Shown: one piece after another, positions 17,567 to 25,369 of the stretch
Layout of the letters: each line of letters begins with the position of its first letter
Position numbering within the stretch: position 1 is the stretch's first letter
Assembly: GCF_009797025.1 (NCBI RefSeq)
Contig: NZ_CP047027.1
Coordinates: 3,968,001 to 4,032,000 of the forward strand
Length of the DNA stretch: 64,000 nucleotides
From: Cellulophaga sp. L1A9
GTDB taxonomy: Bacteria; Bacteroidota; Bacteroidia; Flavobacteriales; Flavobacteriaceae
Direction: 5' to 3'
Position numbers and translations under genes: made by a program
Notes under the pieces: generated by a model
Seen by the model: the letters and a program-made list of their open reading frames with translations, nothing else
Database searches by the model: none
Told to the model about the DNA's origin: nothing

Positions 17567-17658
17567 TACCTTTGGGACATGATTAAATAAAAGATCCCAA
17601 ATCTTATCATTTTCATAATCAAATATTAAGACCGAACAATCAGTTGTTCGGTCTTTTT
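17567..17658 (+). ncRNA. Candidate small RNA (orphan promoter-terminator unit)
   Basis: A TAccTTTG box at 17567-17574 is followed, 53 bp later, by a strong terminator: stem AAGACCGAACAA / TTGTTCGGTCTT (17628-17639 with 17644-17655, loop TCAG) and a T run to 17658. No open frame fills the gap and no gene precedes it in the same transcript, because the response regulator is already terminated at 17460. A further arm pair, TTTGGGA / TCCCAAA (17571-17577 with 17595-17601), could fold the 5' end. The predicted RNA is about 80 nt. A clear -33 TTG at normal spacing is missing. Confidence 0.4.
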
Positions 17659-17768
17659 AATTTATGGCTAATCTATTTCCAGTTTAAGGGAATAAGGACT
17701 AATTTTGATTTTTTGTTAATTAAATTCATTTTATACACAACATAAAGCTTTAAATTGACAACATAATA

Positions 17769-17799
17769 ACTGTAATTATCAGTAATTACAGTATGTTTG
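17769..17799 (+). promoter_or_regulatory. Palindrome overlapping the -7 box of the histidine kinase gene
   Basis: Arms ACTGTAATTA (17769-17778) and TAATTACAGT (17783-17792) flank TCAG, and the last base starts a TATGTTTG -7 box (17792-17799). The palindrome fills the place of the -33 to -7 spacer, a natural operator position. No -33 TTG is present at normal distance, so an activator or repressor seems likely. A start near 17803 leaves about 38 nt before the ATG. Confidence 0.45.
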
Positions 17800-17840
17800 A
17801 AAGACACATCATACCATAAACTAATAATATTAAGACGCGC

Positions 17841-19823
17841 ATGCACTTTAACCATATAAAACTGCTTTGTAAGAAGACACTCTTACAGTTTTTATTTCTT
17901 TTTCTATGTGCCGCTGTCTTCGGCCAAGAAAATAGAAATGATGATGTAAATTCATACAAAGCCTTTCAGAATGCTAGTAATGCATCGGAGCGCTATACTG
18001 TTTTTTTTAACTCTCACAATAGATACAATCAAACGTCTCCTTTTGATTGGAAAAAAACACTAGAAGAATATCTGACGGAAGCCGAAGACTCAAAAGACTC
18101 CATTGAGATCTTTCAGTACAAAGCCATGCAAAGTCAAGTATTTTTTGATTTAGGAGAATATTCTAAAAGTGTAGAATTGGCAAACAATCTCTATCAGACC
18201 AATGAAAATATGTCTGTCCCCGAGAAAAAAATATTATTAGAACTTCTAGATAAAAGCTACGAGAAACTTAAGCTTTATATAAAACAATCAGAAGTACGTA
18301 AAGAAAGAAAGGAATTAGGGATTTCAGAAAATATTATTTTTTATGATATCTATTCTAATTTAGGATTGCCTAATAAGGCAATGACAGACTATATTCAGGA
18401 AGTAAGTAAAACTATTGATCCAAAAGATTATTATGCAAATGCTGTTTATAATAATAATGTAGGCCATTATTTATGGCTAGACAAATCTCCACCAACTGCA
18501 ATCACTAAGTTTAAAAGTGCAGAATCCTTCGTTAACCTTTACCTCAATGACGTCATGCTTGCTAAAACAGAGGACGATGTAATTAAAGGTAATCTGTTGA
18601 AAGGTATTATCGCGGGGAATATAGGTAAGTGTTATGCAGATTTGAAAAATTTTAAGGATGCTATTTTTTATCTCAATAAAAGTATCGATGCTATTAATGA
18701 GTTTAAAATGGGATCTTATTCTTCTAGTCTTATAGAGAATACCTTATACCTAGCAGATTGCGAACTTCAAACAAATGAACTTAAGAGTGCTAAAAAATTA
18801 TTAGATAAAGATTTTAAATATGTAGAATCAGAACATCAAGTAAAAAGGAATAGGTTGTTGGCGGCGTATTATGATAAAGTGGCCGATTTTTCAACAGCAT
18901 CATTCTATTACAAAAAGAATATTAGACTGTTAGATTCTGTAGCCTCCAATGAAAGAATAATTACCGGACAACAATTAGAAGCCTTAGTACAATCAGATTT
19001 AGAAAATTCTAAAGCCATGTACCGAGAGTCTAAAGAAAGTTTAGAGCTAAAGAGTAAAGAATTAGATGCGTTAGATAACAAAATAAGCTACATCTATATT
19101 TCTTTAATATTTACACTTTTAGGTTTTGCAGGCTTAGTCTATGCTTATTTACGAAGTATTAAAGTACAGCGAATTATTGTGCAGCAAAAACATATTATAG
19201 AAGCTTCACTGGTAGAAAAAGATTCGTTGTTAAAGGAAATTCATCACCGGGTTAAAAATAACCTTCAGATGGTTTCAAGTTTATTGAGTTTACAAACTAA
19301 AAACACAAAGAGTAAAGCAGCGATTGAAGCCTTAGAAGAAGGAAAAAGTAGGGTGAAAGCGATGGCATTAATTCACCAGAAATTATATCAAAATGATGAT
19401 CTTTCTGTAATTGAAATGCAAGGATATATTGAAAGCTTGGTAAATAGTATACAATCTGTTTACAAAAAAGGCGGACATAAAATAAATATAAATATTGATG
19501 CTGAAGGAATTGAACTAGATATTGATAGAGCAATTCCATTTGGGTTGATATTAAATGAATTGGTGTCTAACTCTTTTAAATATGGTTTTCCTGAAGATGA
19601 TGGAAACGGAAAAATCTATATTCATTTGAGAAAAACAACAGAAGAAGGTGGTGGTTATTTTGAATATTCTGACAACGGAGTAGGCATGCCATCAGATATG
19701 GAAGAACGTGCAGGAGAATCTATGGGAATTAGATTAATGAATCGTTTGGTGAATCAGCTTCAGTCAACATTAAATATTGATAAAGTTGAAGAGGGAGTTA
19801 AATTTTGGTTTAATTTTAAATAA
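17841..19823 (+). CDS. Sensor histidine kinase, HisKA_2 type, with TPR sensor domain
   Basis: The 660-residue protein has a signal peptide (to about residue 30, LCAAVFGQE) and a periplasmic TPR-like helical region (about 35-400). One membrane span follows (ISYIYISLIFTLLGFAGLVYAYL, about 415-438), with a coiled coil before and after. The cytoplasmic kinase is of the HisKA_2/HWE class: phospho-His468/His469 in EIHHRVKNNLQMV, N box LILNELVSNSFKYGF, G1 box YSDNGVGMP, and G2 in GESMGIRLMNRL. The usual HisKA PXXH is absent. It is most probably the partner of the LytTR regulator 439 bp upstream. Signal unknown. Confidence 0.93.
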   Translation: MHFNHIKLLCKKTLLQFLFLFLCAAVFGQENRNDDVNSYKAFQNASNASERYTVFFNSHNRYNQTSPFDWKKTLEEYLTEAEDSKDSIEIFQYKAMQSQVFFDLGEYSKSVELANNLYQTNENMSVPEKKILLELLDKSYEKLKLYIKQSEVRKERKELGISENIIFYDIYSNLGLPNKAMTDYIQEVSKTIDPKDYYANAVYNNNVGHYLWLDKSPPTAITKFKSAESFVNLYLNDVMLAKTEDDVIKGNLLKGIIAGNIGKCYADLKNFKDAIFYLNKSIDAINEFKMGSYSSSLIENTLYLADCELQTNELKSAKKLLDKDFKYVESEHQVKRNRLLAAYYDKVADFSTASFYYKKNIRLLDSVASNERIITGQQLEALVQSDLENSKAMYRESKESLELKSKELDALDNKISYIYISLIFTLLGFAGLVYAYLRSIKVQRIIVQQKHIIEASLVEKDSLLKEIHHRVKNNLQMVSSLLSLQTKNTKSKAAIEALEEGKSRVKAMALIHQKLYQNDDLSVIEMQGYIESLVNSIQSVYKKGGHKININIDAEGIELDIDRAIPFGLILNELVSNSFKYGFPEDDGNGKIYIHLRKTTEEGGGYFEYSDNGVGMPSDMEERAGESMGIRLMNRLVNQLQSTLNIDKVEEGVKFWFNFK

Positions 19824-19850
19824 ATCAAATTAAAAAAATAGCTTAAAAAT

Positions 19851-20531
19851 ATGAAAATTACATTTCTGGGCCATGCGTCATTATTGATAAAGACAACCAC
19901 GTCAACTATTTTAATAGATCCATTTATTTCAGGAAATGAGTTGGCAACAGGGAAAATTGATCTTAATGATTTAAAGCCTGATTATATTTTACTGACACAT
20001 GCACATCAAGATCATGTTTTAGATGTAGAGGTGATTGCAAAGAATTCTGGCGCCACTATAGTTAGTAATTATGAAATTGCTACGTATTATGAAAACAAAG
20101 GCTTTACAACGCATCCTATGAATCATGGAGGAAGCTGGAATTTCGACTTCGGAAAATTAAAATATGTAAATGCTATTCATACCTCTTCTTTTGCTGATGG
20201 TACGTATGGCGGACAACCAGGAGGTTTTATTCTTTCTGCCGATGAAAAGCATATCTATATTGCAGGAGATACTGCTTTGCACATGGATATGAAGCTTATA
20301 CCCTATACTTATGAACTGGACTTGGCCATTCTACCTATTGGAGATAATTTTACAATGGGTATTGAAGATGCTATTTTCGCTTCTGATTTTGTAGAATGTG
20401 ATACCGTTTTAGGATATCATTATGATACCTTCGGATTTATTAAAATAGATCATGAAGCAGCAAAAAAACAATTTTTGGCAGCAGATAAAAAATTACTTCT
20501 TTTAGAAATAGGGAAATCTATTCTAATTTAA
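19851..20531 (+). CDS. UPF0173-type metal-dependent hydrolase (metallo-beta-lactamase fold)
   Basis: A 226-residue single-domain metallo-beta-lactamase-fold protein. The zinc motif reads LTHAHQDHV with His50, His52, Asp54 and His55. Other ligands lie in YIAGDTALHMDMKL (Asp) and VLGYHYDTFG (His). The N-terminus GHASLLIKTTTSTILIDPF and the length match UPF0173 (YtkL-like) proteins, whose substrate is not established. There is no signal peptide, so it is cytoplasmic. It follows the kinase gene after 27 bp and is convergent with the SDR gene, 2 bp between stops. Confidence 0.9.
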   Translation: MKITFLGHASLLIKTTTSTILIDPFISGNELATGKIDLNDLKPDYILLTHAHQDHVLDVEVIAKNSGATIVSNYEIATYYENKGFTTHPMNHGGSWNFDFGKLKYVNAIHTSSFADGTYGGQPGGFILSADEKHIYIAGDTALHMDMKLIPYTYELDLAILPIGDNFTMGIEDAIFASDFVECDTVLGYHYDTFGFIKIDHEAAKKQFLAADKKLLLLEIGKSILI

Positions 20532-20533
20532 GA

Positions 20534-21328
20534 TTAGCGTACCTCACTTTTAAGAACAATCTTATGGAGAAGTTTTGGGAAAAATCGTTTTACGTAAATT
20601 CCCAAAATTTCTTTTTTACCGATATAGCTTTCAAATTTTTCTTTTTCAATAGCTTTCTTCATTCGAGCAGCAAAAACTGAAACGGGTAAACCATTTTTGG
20701 TGGCTTTATCTTCAGTATTATTTCTTGAGCCGTCACCAATAAGTGCGTTTTTAGCAACGTCTGTTTGTATAAAGCCAGGGCAGATAAGGGTCACCTTTAT
20801 TCCGTCTTTTTCATGCTCCATACGTAAGGCATCAAAAAAGCCATGTAACGCATGTTTAACACCGCAATATCCTGAACGATAAGGAGAGGAAAATTTACCC
20901 ATTAAGCTGCTAACGGTTGCAAACTGTCCTTTTTGTTGTTGTATAAATAAGGGCAATATAGCTTTAGATAGTGCTACAGTACCCAAATAATTAATATCCA
21001 TTAGTTGTTTGTAAACATCAAGATCTGTTTCTATGATTAAGGAACGCTGGCTCACCCCTGCATTGTTTATAAGAATGTCAATAGCACCAAAAGCATGCCA
21101 AGCTTCCTCAGTTTTAAGCTCAAATTCTTCGGTTTTAAGGAGATCAAGAGGTAATACATAGATGTTTTCAGGATGAATACACTTTTGTTGTACGGCTTTT
21201 AATCCTTCAGTATTTCTAGCGGAAATAATTACTTTTGCGCCAGAATTTGCATAGGCATAGGTTAGTGCTTCTCCAATTCCTGATGATGCTCCAGTAATCC
21301 AAACAATTTTTTCTTGACCCAATCCCAT
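20534..21328 (-). CDS. Short-chain dehydrogenase/reductase (DHRS7-like)
   Basis: A 264-residue classical SDR. The NAD(P)-binding TGASSGIGEAL is at residues 12-22, followed by NNAGVSQRS. The catalytic Ser in VSSLMGKFSS precedes the YCGVK Tyr-Lys pair, and ICPGFIQTDV is in place. The substrate loop and tail contain SVFAARMKKAI and the C-terminal KRFFPKLLHKIVL, as in proteins annotated as DHRS7-like membrane-associated SDRs. The substrate is unknown. The start codon lies 48 bp from the divergent menC gene, and the gene is convergent with the hydrolase. Confidence 0.92.
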   Translation of the reverse strand: MGLGQEKIVWITGASSGIGEALTYAYANSGAKVIISARNTEGLKAVQQKCIHPENIYVLPLDLLKTEEFELKTEEAWHAFGAIDILINNAGVSQRSLIIETDLDVYKQLMDINYLGTVALSKAILPLFIQQQKGQFATVSSLMGKFSSPYRSGYCGVKHALHGFFDALRMEHEKDGIKVTLICPGFIQTDVAKNALIGDGSRNNTEDKATKNGLPVSVFAARMKKAIEKEKFESYIGKKEILGIYVKRFFPKLLHKIVLKSEVR

Positions 21329-21376
21329 TTCCCTTCTATTTAGACCTAAAATATAGTTAAATTTGAACTCTAAATT

Positions 21377-22429
21377 ATGGAAGCAACCTACAAAAAATAT
21401 ATTTTAGATTTTAAGCGCCCTAGTGGCACTTCTCGAGGCGTACTGAAACAGAAAGAAACCTGGTTTATCATACTCAAGTCTGATGAAAAATTTGGGATAG
21501 GCGAATGTGGAATTCTACGTAGTTTAAGTATTGATGATGTTCCCGAGTATGAAGAAACGCTAAAATGGACCTGTGAGAATATTCATTTAGGAAAAGAAGC
21601 ACTATGGAATGCATTGATGGCCTTTCCTAGTATTCAATTTGGCGTAGAGCAAGCTTTTCTATCGCTCATTTCTTCAAATGAATTTGAGTTGTTCCCTTCT
21701 GATTTTATAACTGGAGGAGCGCCAATAGCAATCAATGGGTTAATTTGGATGGGCGATGAAGCATTTATGCACGAACAAATTCAGCAAAAAATAGAAGATG
21801 GTTTCAGGTGTATTAAAATGAAAATTGGTGCTATTGATTTTGAAACGGAATTAAAATTATTAGCGTCTATTCGCAAAAAATATACTCCTGAAGAAATAGA
21901 ATTGAGAGTAGATGCTAACGGAGCGTTTAAACCAGAGGAAGCATTAGCTAAATTAGAACGCTTAGCTACATTTAATCTGCATTCTATAGAACAGCCTATT
22001 CAACAAGGTAATGTTCAAGAAATGGAACTTTTATGTAAGAAAACACCATTGCCTATTGCGTTAGATGAAGAATTAATCGGGGTTTTTAAGGTCACAAAAA
22101 AACAAGAACTGCTTCAAAGGATACAGCCACAGTATATTATTTTGAAACCAAGTTTGGTTGGAGGCTTTAAAGGGTGTGAGGAGTGGATTTCTATCGCCGA
22201 AAAAAACGGAATTAAATGGTGGGTCACCAGTGCTTTAGAGAGTAATGTGGGGTTAAATGCTATAGCGCAATGGACATTTACGTTGAATAATAGTTTGCCA
22301 CAAGGTTTAGGAACCGGTGGTTTATACACGAATAATTTTGAAAGTCCATTAGCGGTTGAAAATGGCAAATTATATTATAAGAAGAACAAAAGTTGGAATG
22401 CTAATTTGATAAGTGATTTATGTATATAG
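21377..22429 (+). CDS. menC: o-Succinylbenzoate synthase MenC
   Basis: MenC dehydrates SHCHC to o-succinylbenzoate in menaquinone synthesis and belongs to the enolase superfamily. The 350-residue product shows the catalytic Lys in IKMKIGAIDFE, metal ligands in LRVDANGAFKP (Asp), HSIEQPI (Glu) and ALDEELIG (Asp), and the second Lys in YIILKPSLVGG. The length is typical. Its last 10 nt overlap the next gene. The divergent SDR start is 48 bp away. It is well separated from menF/menD and menA in the same window, so this men pathway is spread over three transcripts. Confidence 0.95.
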   Translation: MEATYKKYILDFKRPSGTSRGVLKQKETWFIILKSDEKFGIGECGILRSLSIDDVPEYEETLKWTCENIHLGKEALWNALMAFPSIQFGVEQAFLSLISSNEFELFPSDFITGGAPIAINGLIWMGDEAFMHEQIQQKIEDGFRCIKMKIGAIDFETELKLLASIRKKYTPEEIELRVDANGAFKPEEALAKLERLATFNLHSIEQPIQQGNVQEMELLCKKTPLPIALDEELIGVFKVTKKQELLQRIQPQYIILKPSLVGGFKGCEEWISIAEKNGIKWWVTSALESNVGLNAIAQWTFTLNNSLPQGLGTGGLYTNNFESPLAVENGKLYYKKNKSWNANLISDLCI

Positions 22430-23379
22430 AGCAAGCATACAAGGGATTAATAGATTCTTGGAGGTATATTTTAGGGTTTGTGATTGTTATAATAGGCTGG
22501 CAGGTTTTAGGACTGATACCGCTTCTAATAGGATTGGGTGCTCATGCAGCAAATGGTGGTGGGGTAACCTCAACTTTTCCTGAAATGGCAAAAGCTTTAG
22601 GGAATAACTTGTTTGTTTTTCTGATGCTTATTTCATTTGCTATCGGATTGCTAGTCTTATTTTTTGTTGTGCGCTTTTTGCATCAACAATCAATTACCGC
22701 CTTCACAACTTCTAGAGCAAAAGTAGATTGGAGACGTATATTTTTCGCATTTACGTTTTGGGCTCTTATTACCATCTTAATGACCGGAGTAGATATATAT
22801 ATGTCTCCAGAGAATTATGTTTTAAATTTCGATTTTAATAAGTTTATAGTACTCGCAATAATTGCTATTTGTTTAGTACCCTTGCAAACAAGTTTTGAAG
22901 AATACTTGTTTAGAGGGTATCTTATGCAAAGTCTAGGGATTCTTACCAAGAATAGATGGATTCCCTTGATGCTTACATCTACTGTTTTTGGTTTGATGCA
23001 TATGTTTAATCCAGAAGTAGCACAATTAGGGTATGGTATAATGGTGTATTACATCGGTACAGGGTTCTTTTTAGGTATTTTAGCACTGATGGATGAAGGC
23101 TTAGAACTTTCTTTAGGTTTCCATGCGGCAAATAATTTAGTAACGGCCTTATTGGTCACTGCTGATTGGACGGCTTTTCATACAGATTCTATTTATAGAG
23201 ATGTATCTGAACCAGAATTAGGTTGGGATGTTTTTATTCCTGTGGTTGTAATTTATCCTATTCTTTTATTTATTTTTTCTAAAGTGTATAAATGGACCAA
23301 TTGGAAAGAAAAGTTAACAGGGAAAGTACTTACGGAAGAAGCATTTTTAGCACACGAAAACAATGAATCTCAATTATAA
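22420..23379 (+). CDS. CPBP family intramembrane metalloprotease
   Basis: The 319-residue product is an inner-membrane protein with about eight helices and the three CPBP (Abi/Rce1-like) motifs: EEYLFRGYLMQ (motif 1, Glu-Glu and Arg), VFGLMHMFNP (motif 2, His), and FHAANNLVTALL (motif 3, His/Asn). The family is related to Rce1 prenyl-protein proteases. Bacterial roles range from bacteriocin immunity to peptide maturation, so the substrate here is open. The start at 22420 overlaps menC by 10 nt, and its end overlaps menE by 17 nt, so it is firmly embedded in the menC-menE operon. The operon position may be accidental. Confidence 0.92.
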   Translation: MYIEQAYKGLIDSWRYILGFVIVIIGWQVLGLIPLLIGLGAHAANGGGVTSTFPEMAKALGNNLFVFLMLISFAIGLLVLFFVVRFLHQQSITAFTTSRAKVDWRRIFFAFTFWALITILMTGVDIYMSPENYVLNFDFNKFIVLAIIAICLVPLQTSFEEYLFRGYLMQSLGILTKNRWIPLMLTSTVFGLMHMFNPEVAQLGYGIMVYYIGTGFFLGILALMDEGLELSLGFHAANNLVTALLVTADWTAFHTDSIYRDVSEPELGWDVFIPVVVIYPILLFIFSKVYKWTNWKEKLTGKVLTEEAFLAHENNESQL

Positions 23380-24436
23380 ATATATTCATCCTGATTTTAA
23401 GTTAAACGGAATTTCATTTTCATTTGAGGAGCTGAAAGAAGTAGGCTATTGTCTTATTAAAGAAGGACTTTCATATGAAGAGCCGATAGGAAATTTTCTT
23501 TTAGACTGGAGCAACGATGAAGATGATCTTGAGGTTTCAACATCTGGGTCTACAGGAATCCCTAAAAAAATACGGTTACAGAAGCAGTATATGGTGAATT
23601 CTGCCATTGCTACAGGATCCTTTTTTAACCTACACGGAAGGAACACTGCTTTGCTTTGTTTGCCCGCAGATTATATTGCTGGAAAAATGATGTTGGTCCG
23701 GGCCATGATTTTAGGTTTGTCGCTGGACTATGTAACTCCAAATTCTAATCCTTTAGAGGGTATTTTTAAAATTTATGATTTTAGTGCGATGATTCCATTG
23801 CAACTAGAAAATTCGCTTAACAAACTAAACCAAATAAAAATATTGATTGTTGGCGGAGCAAAAATGTCCGACACCCTAAAAGTTGCCGTTCAAGACAAAC
23901 AATCTATCGTGTATGAAACCTATGGAATGACAGAAACGATTACTCATATTGCATTAAAAGCGGTGAATTACATTGAAAACAGTACGCATGATAATTTTAA
24001 GGCGTTACCGGAAGTTGTTTTTAAAGTTGATGAACGGGGTTGCTTGGTAATTAATGCTTCTAATATTTCGGATCAAGAAATAGTAACCAATGATTTGGTA
24101 CAGCTTATTTCTCCTACTGAATTTGAGTGGTTGGGCCGTTATGATTCTATTATTAATTCTGGAGGCGTTAAGTTAATTCCAGAAAAGATAGAGTCTAAGC
24201 TTTCGAAAGTGATTGATGTCAATTTTTTTGTAGCGGGATTACCAGATGAAAAATTAGGTCAAAAATTAATACTATTAGTGGAAGGTGAGGTTGATAAAGG
24301 AATCCTTTTGAAAAAATTACAAAGTCTTGCTGGCTTAGATAAATTTGAGATTCCTAAAGAGATTCATAGTGTAGCGTCTTTTGTTAAGACAGCTAACGGT
24401 AAAATTCAACGTAAAAAAACGCTAAATCTCCTATAG
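23363..24436 (+). CDS. menE: o-Succinylbenzoate--CoA ligase MenE
   Basis: MenE activates o-succinylbenzoate to its CoA thioester through an acyl-adenylate. The 357-residue ANL-family product is shorter than typical AMP ligases, as is usual for the Bacteroidota form. Visible motifs are the phosphate loop STSGSTGIPKKI, the YGMTET box, and the NSGGVKLIPEKIES linker region. The C-terminal subdomain Lys lies in TANGKIQRKKTL. It overlaps the CPBP gene by 17 nt. Convergent with the next gene at 2 bp. The next enzyme, MenB, is not encoded in the window. Confidence 0.93.
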   Translation: MNLNYKYIHPDFKLNGISFSFEELKEVGYCLIKEGLSYEEPIGNFLLDWSNDEDDLEVSTSGSTGIPKKIRLQKQYMVNSAIATGSFFNLHGRNTALLCLPADYIAGKMMLVRAMILGLSLDYVTPNSNPLEGIFKIYDFSAMIPLQLENSLNKLNQIKILIVGGAKMSDTLKVAVQDKQSIVYETYGMTETITHIALKAVNYIENSTHDNFKALPEVVFKVDERGCLVINASNISDQEIVTNDLVQLISPTEFEWLGRYDSIINSGGVKLIPEKIESKLSKVIDVNFFVAGLPDEKLGQKLILLVEGEVDKGILLKKLQSLAGLDKFEIPKEIHSVASFVKTANGKIQRKKTLNLL

Positions 24437-24438
24437 GA

Positions 24439-25044
24439 CTATCTCTTAATATCATAAAAAACTTTTTCATCAAAAAGATTTCGAATTTCATCTTTTCCCA
24501 TAGAATATGAGGGTTCTGTATAATTGACTAATTTATTAATTTCATTTACATCACTTTTTTTATTCGTTTCATAATCATTTTGTATTACAAAGACTGAATC
24601 TGCTGTAATAGAAGTTATTTTTAGTGTAGTAAAATATCCAGATTCAGAATTTTTATATTTAATAACATCACCTACGGCAGGATCATTTATATAGTCCTGT
24701 AAATCACCCGAGTGTTTTAGGTTAGTGAAAATTATCAAACCAATTATAGCAAGTATTATTCCCAATCCAGACCAATACCAAATTGGTGTTTTAGTATTTT
24801 TACTTACCTCTTTAGAAGCGTTTTTAAGCTTTTCATTCATGCCATTTTGCTCTAAAGTAACCTTGCAATTTGTGCATTCAGAAAACGATTTTCTTCCCAT
24901 AGGAAAAACAGGTATCCAATAGAGATATGCATATTTCCCATAAACTGATAGGTTATGAACTGTATTCTCATTGCAATTATCACATTTTATACCGCTTTTT
25001 CGTTCGCTGTGTAGATGTGTTCCTTTAGTTCCGTAAAAAATCAT
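24439..25044 (-). CDS. Zinc-ribbon membrane protein of unknown function
   Basis: The 201-residue protein begins with a treble-clef-like zinc ribbon: Cys21 and Cys24 in KCDNCNEN and Cys57 and Cys60 in SECTNCKV. The FYGTKGTHL start resembles short zinc-ribbon domains placed before membrane proteins. One hydrophobic helix (WYWSGLGIILAIIGLIIF, about residues 88-107) precedes a small soluble C-terminal domain with strands YFTTLKITSITADSVFVI. Probably it faces the cytoplasm at the N-terminus. No catalytic residues are seen. The gene is convergent with menE. No family name recognised. Confidence 0.8.
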   Translation of the reverse strand: MIFYGTKGTHLHSERKSGIKCDNCNENTVHNLSVYGKYAYLYWIPVFPMGRKSFSECTNCKVTLEQNGMNEKLKNASKEVSKNTKTPIWYWSGLGIILAIIGLIIFTNLKHSGDLQDYINDPAVGDVIKYKNSESGYFTTLKITSITADSVFVIQNDYETNKKSDVNEINKLVNYTEPSYSMGKDEIRNLFDEKVFYDIKR

Positions 25045-25369
25045 AGATTATATTTTATCTAAATATATACAAAAAAAATAAATAATGAAGGTTAAGATCT
25101 TTGCTTAGCCTATAGATCATATATTTTAATGTCTGCGTTTTGATTAATTTTTATCAGAAAATGGTACGCTTATCTAGGGTAATTTAGAAGTAAAAATTTG
25201 AAGAAAATTAATCAGTTTATATTGGCTTTAAGGTAATTTTATAGCTAGAAAATTAAATTATTCTTACCATAAAACATCATTTACTCACTCAAAAGTGCAC
25301 TTCCCTAATTCCTTATTTTAATTTGCTTTTTAGTCTTGTAGGTTTATATCATTCTAAAAAACGATAAAG
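25045..25369. other. Intergenic region, no gene seen
   Basis: The 325 bp between a leftward and a rightward gene are very AT-rich. I see no open frame of plausible composition, no tRNA-like fold and no strong terminator. TAGGTTTA near 25338-25345 is an imperfect -7 box candidate for the next gene, with a TTTG 15 bp upstream. Confidence 0.5.

Noticed and set aside
17401..17840. A simple operon of the response regulator and histidine kinase.
   Set aside because: A strong terminator and a separate promoter with a palindrome lie between them, so they are not one transcript by default.
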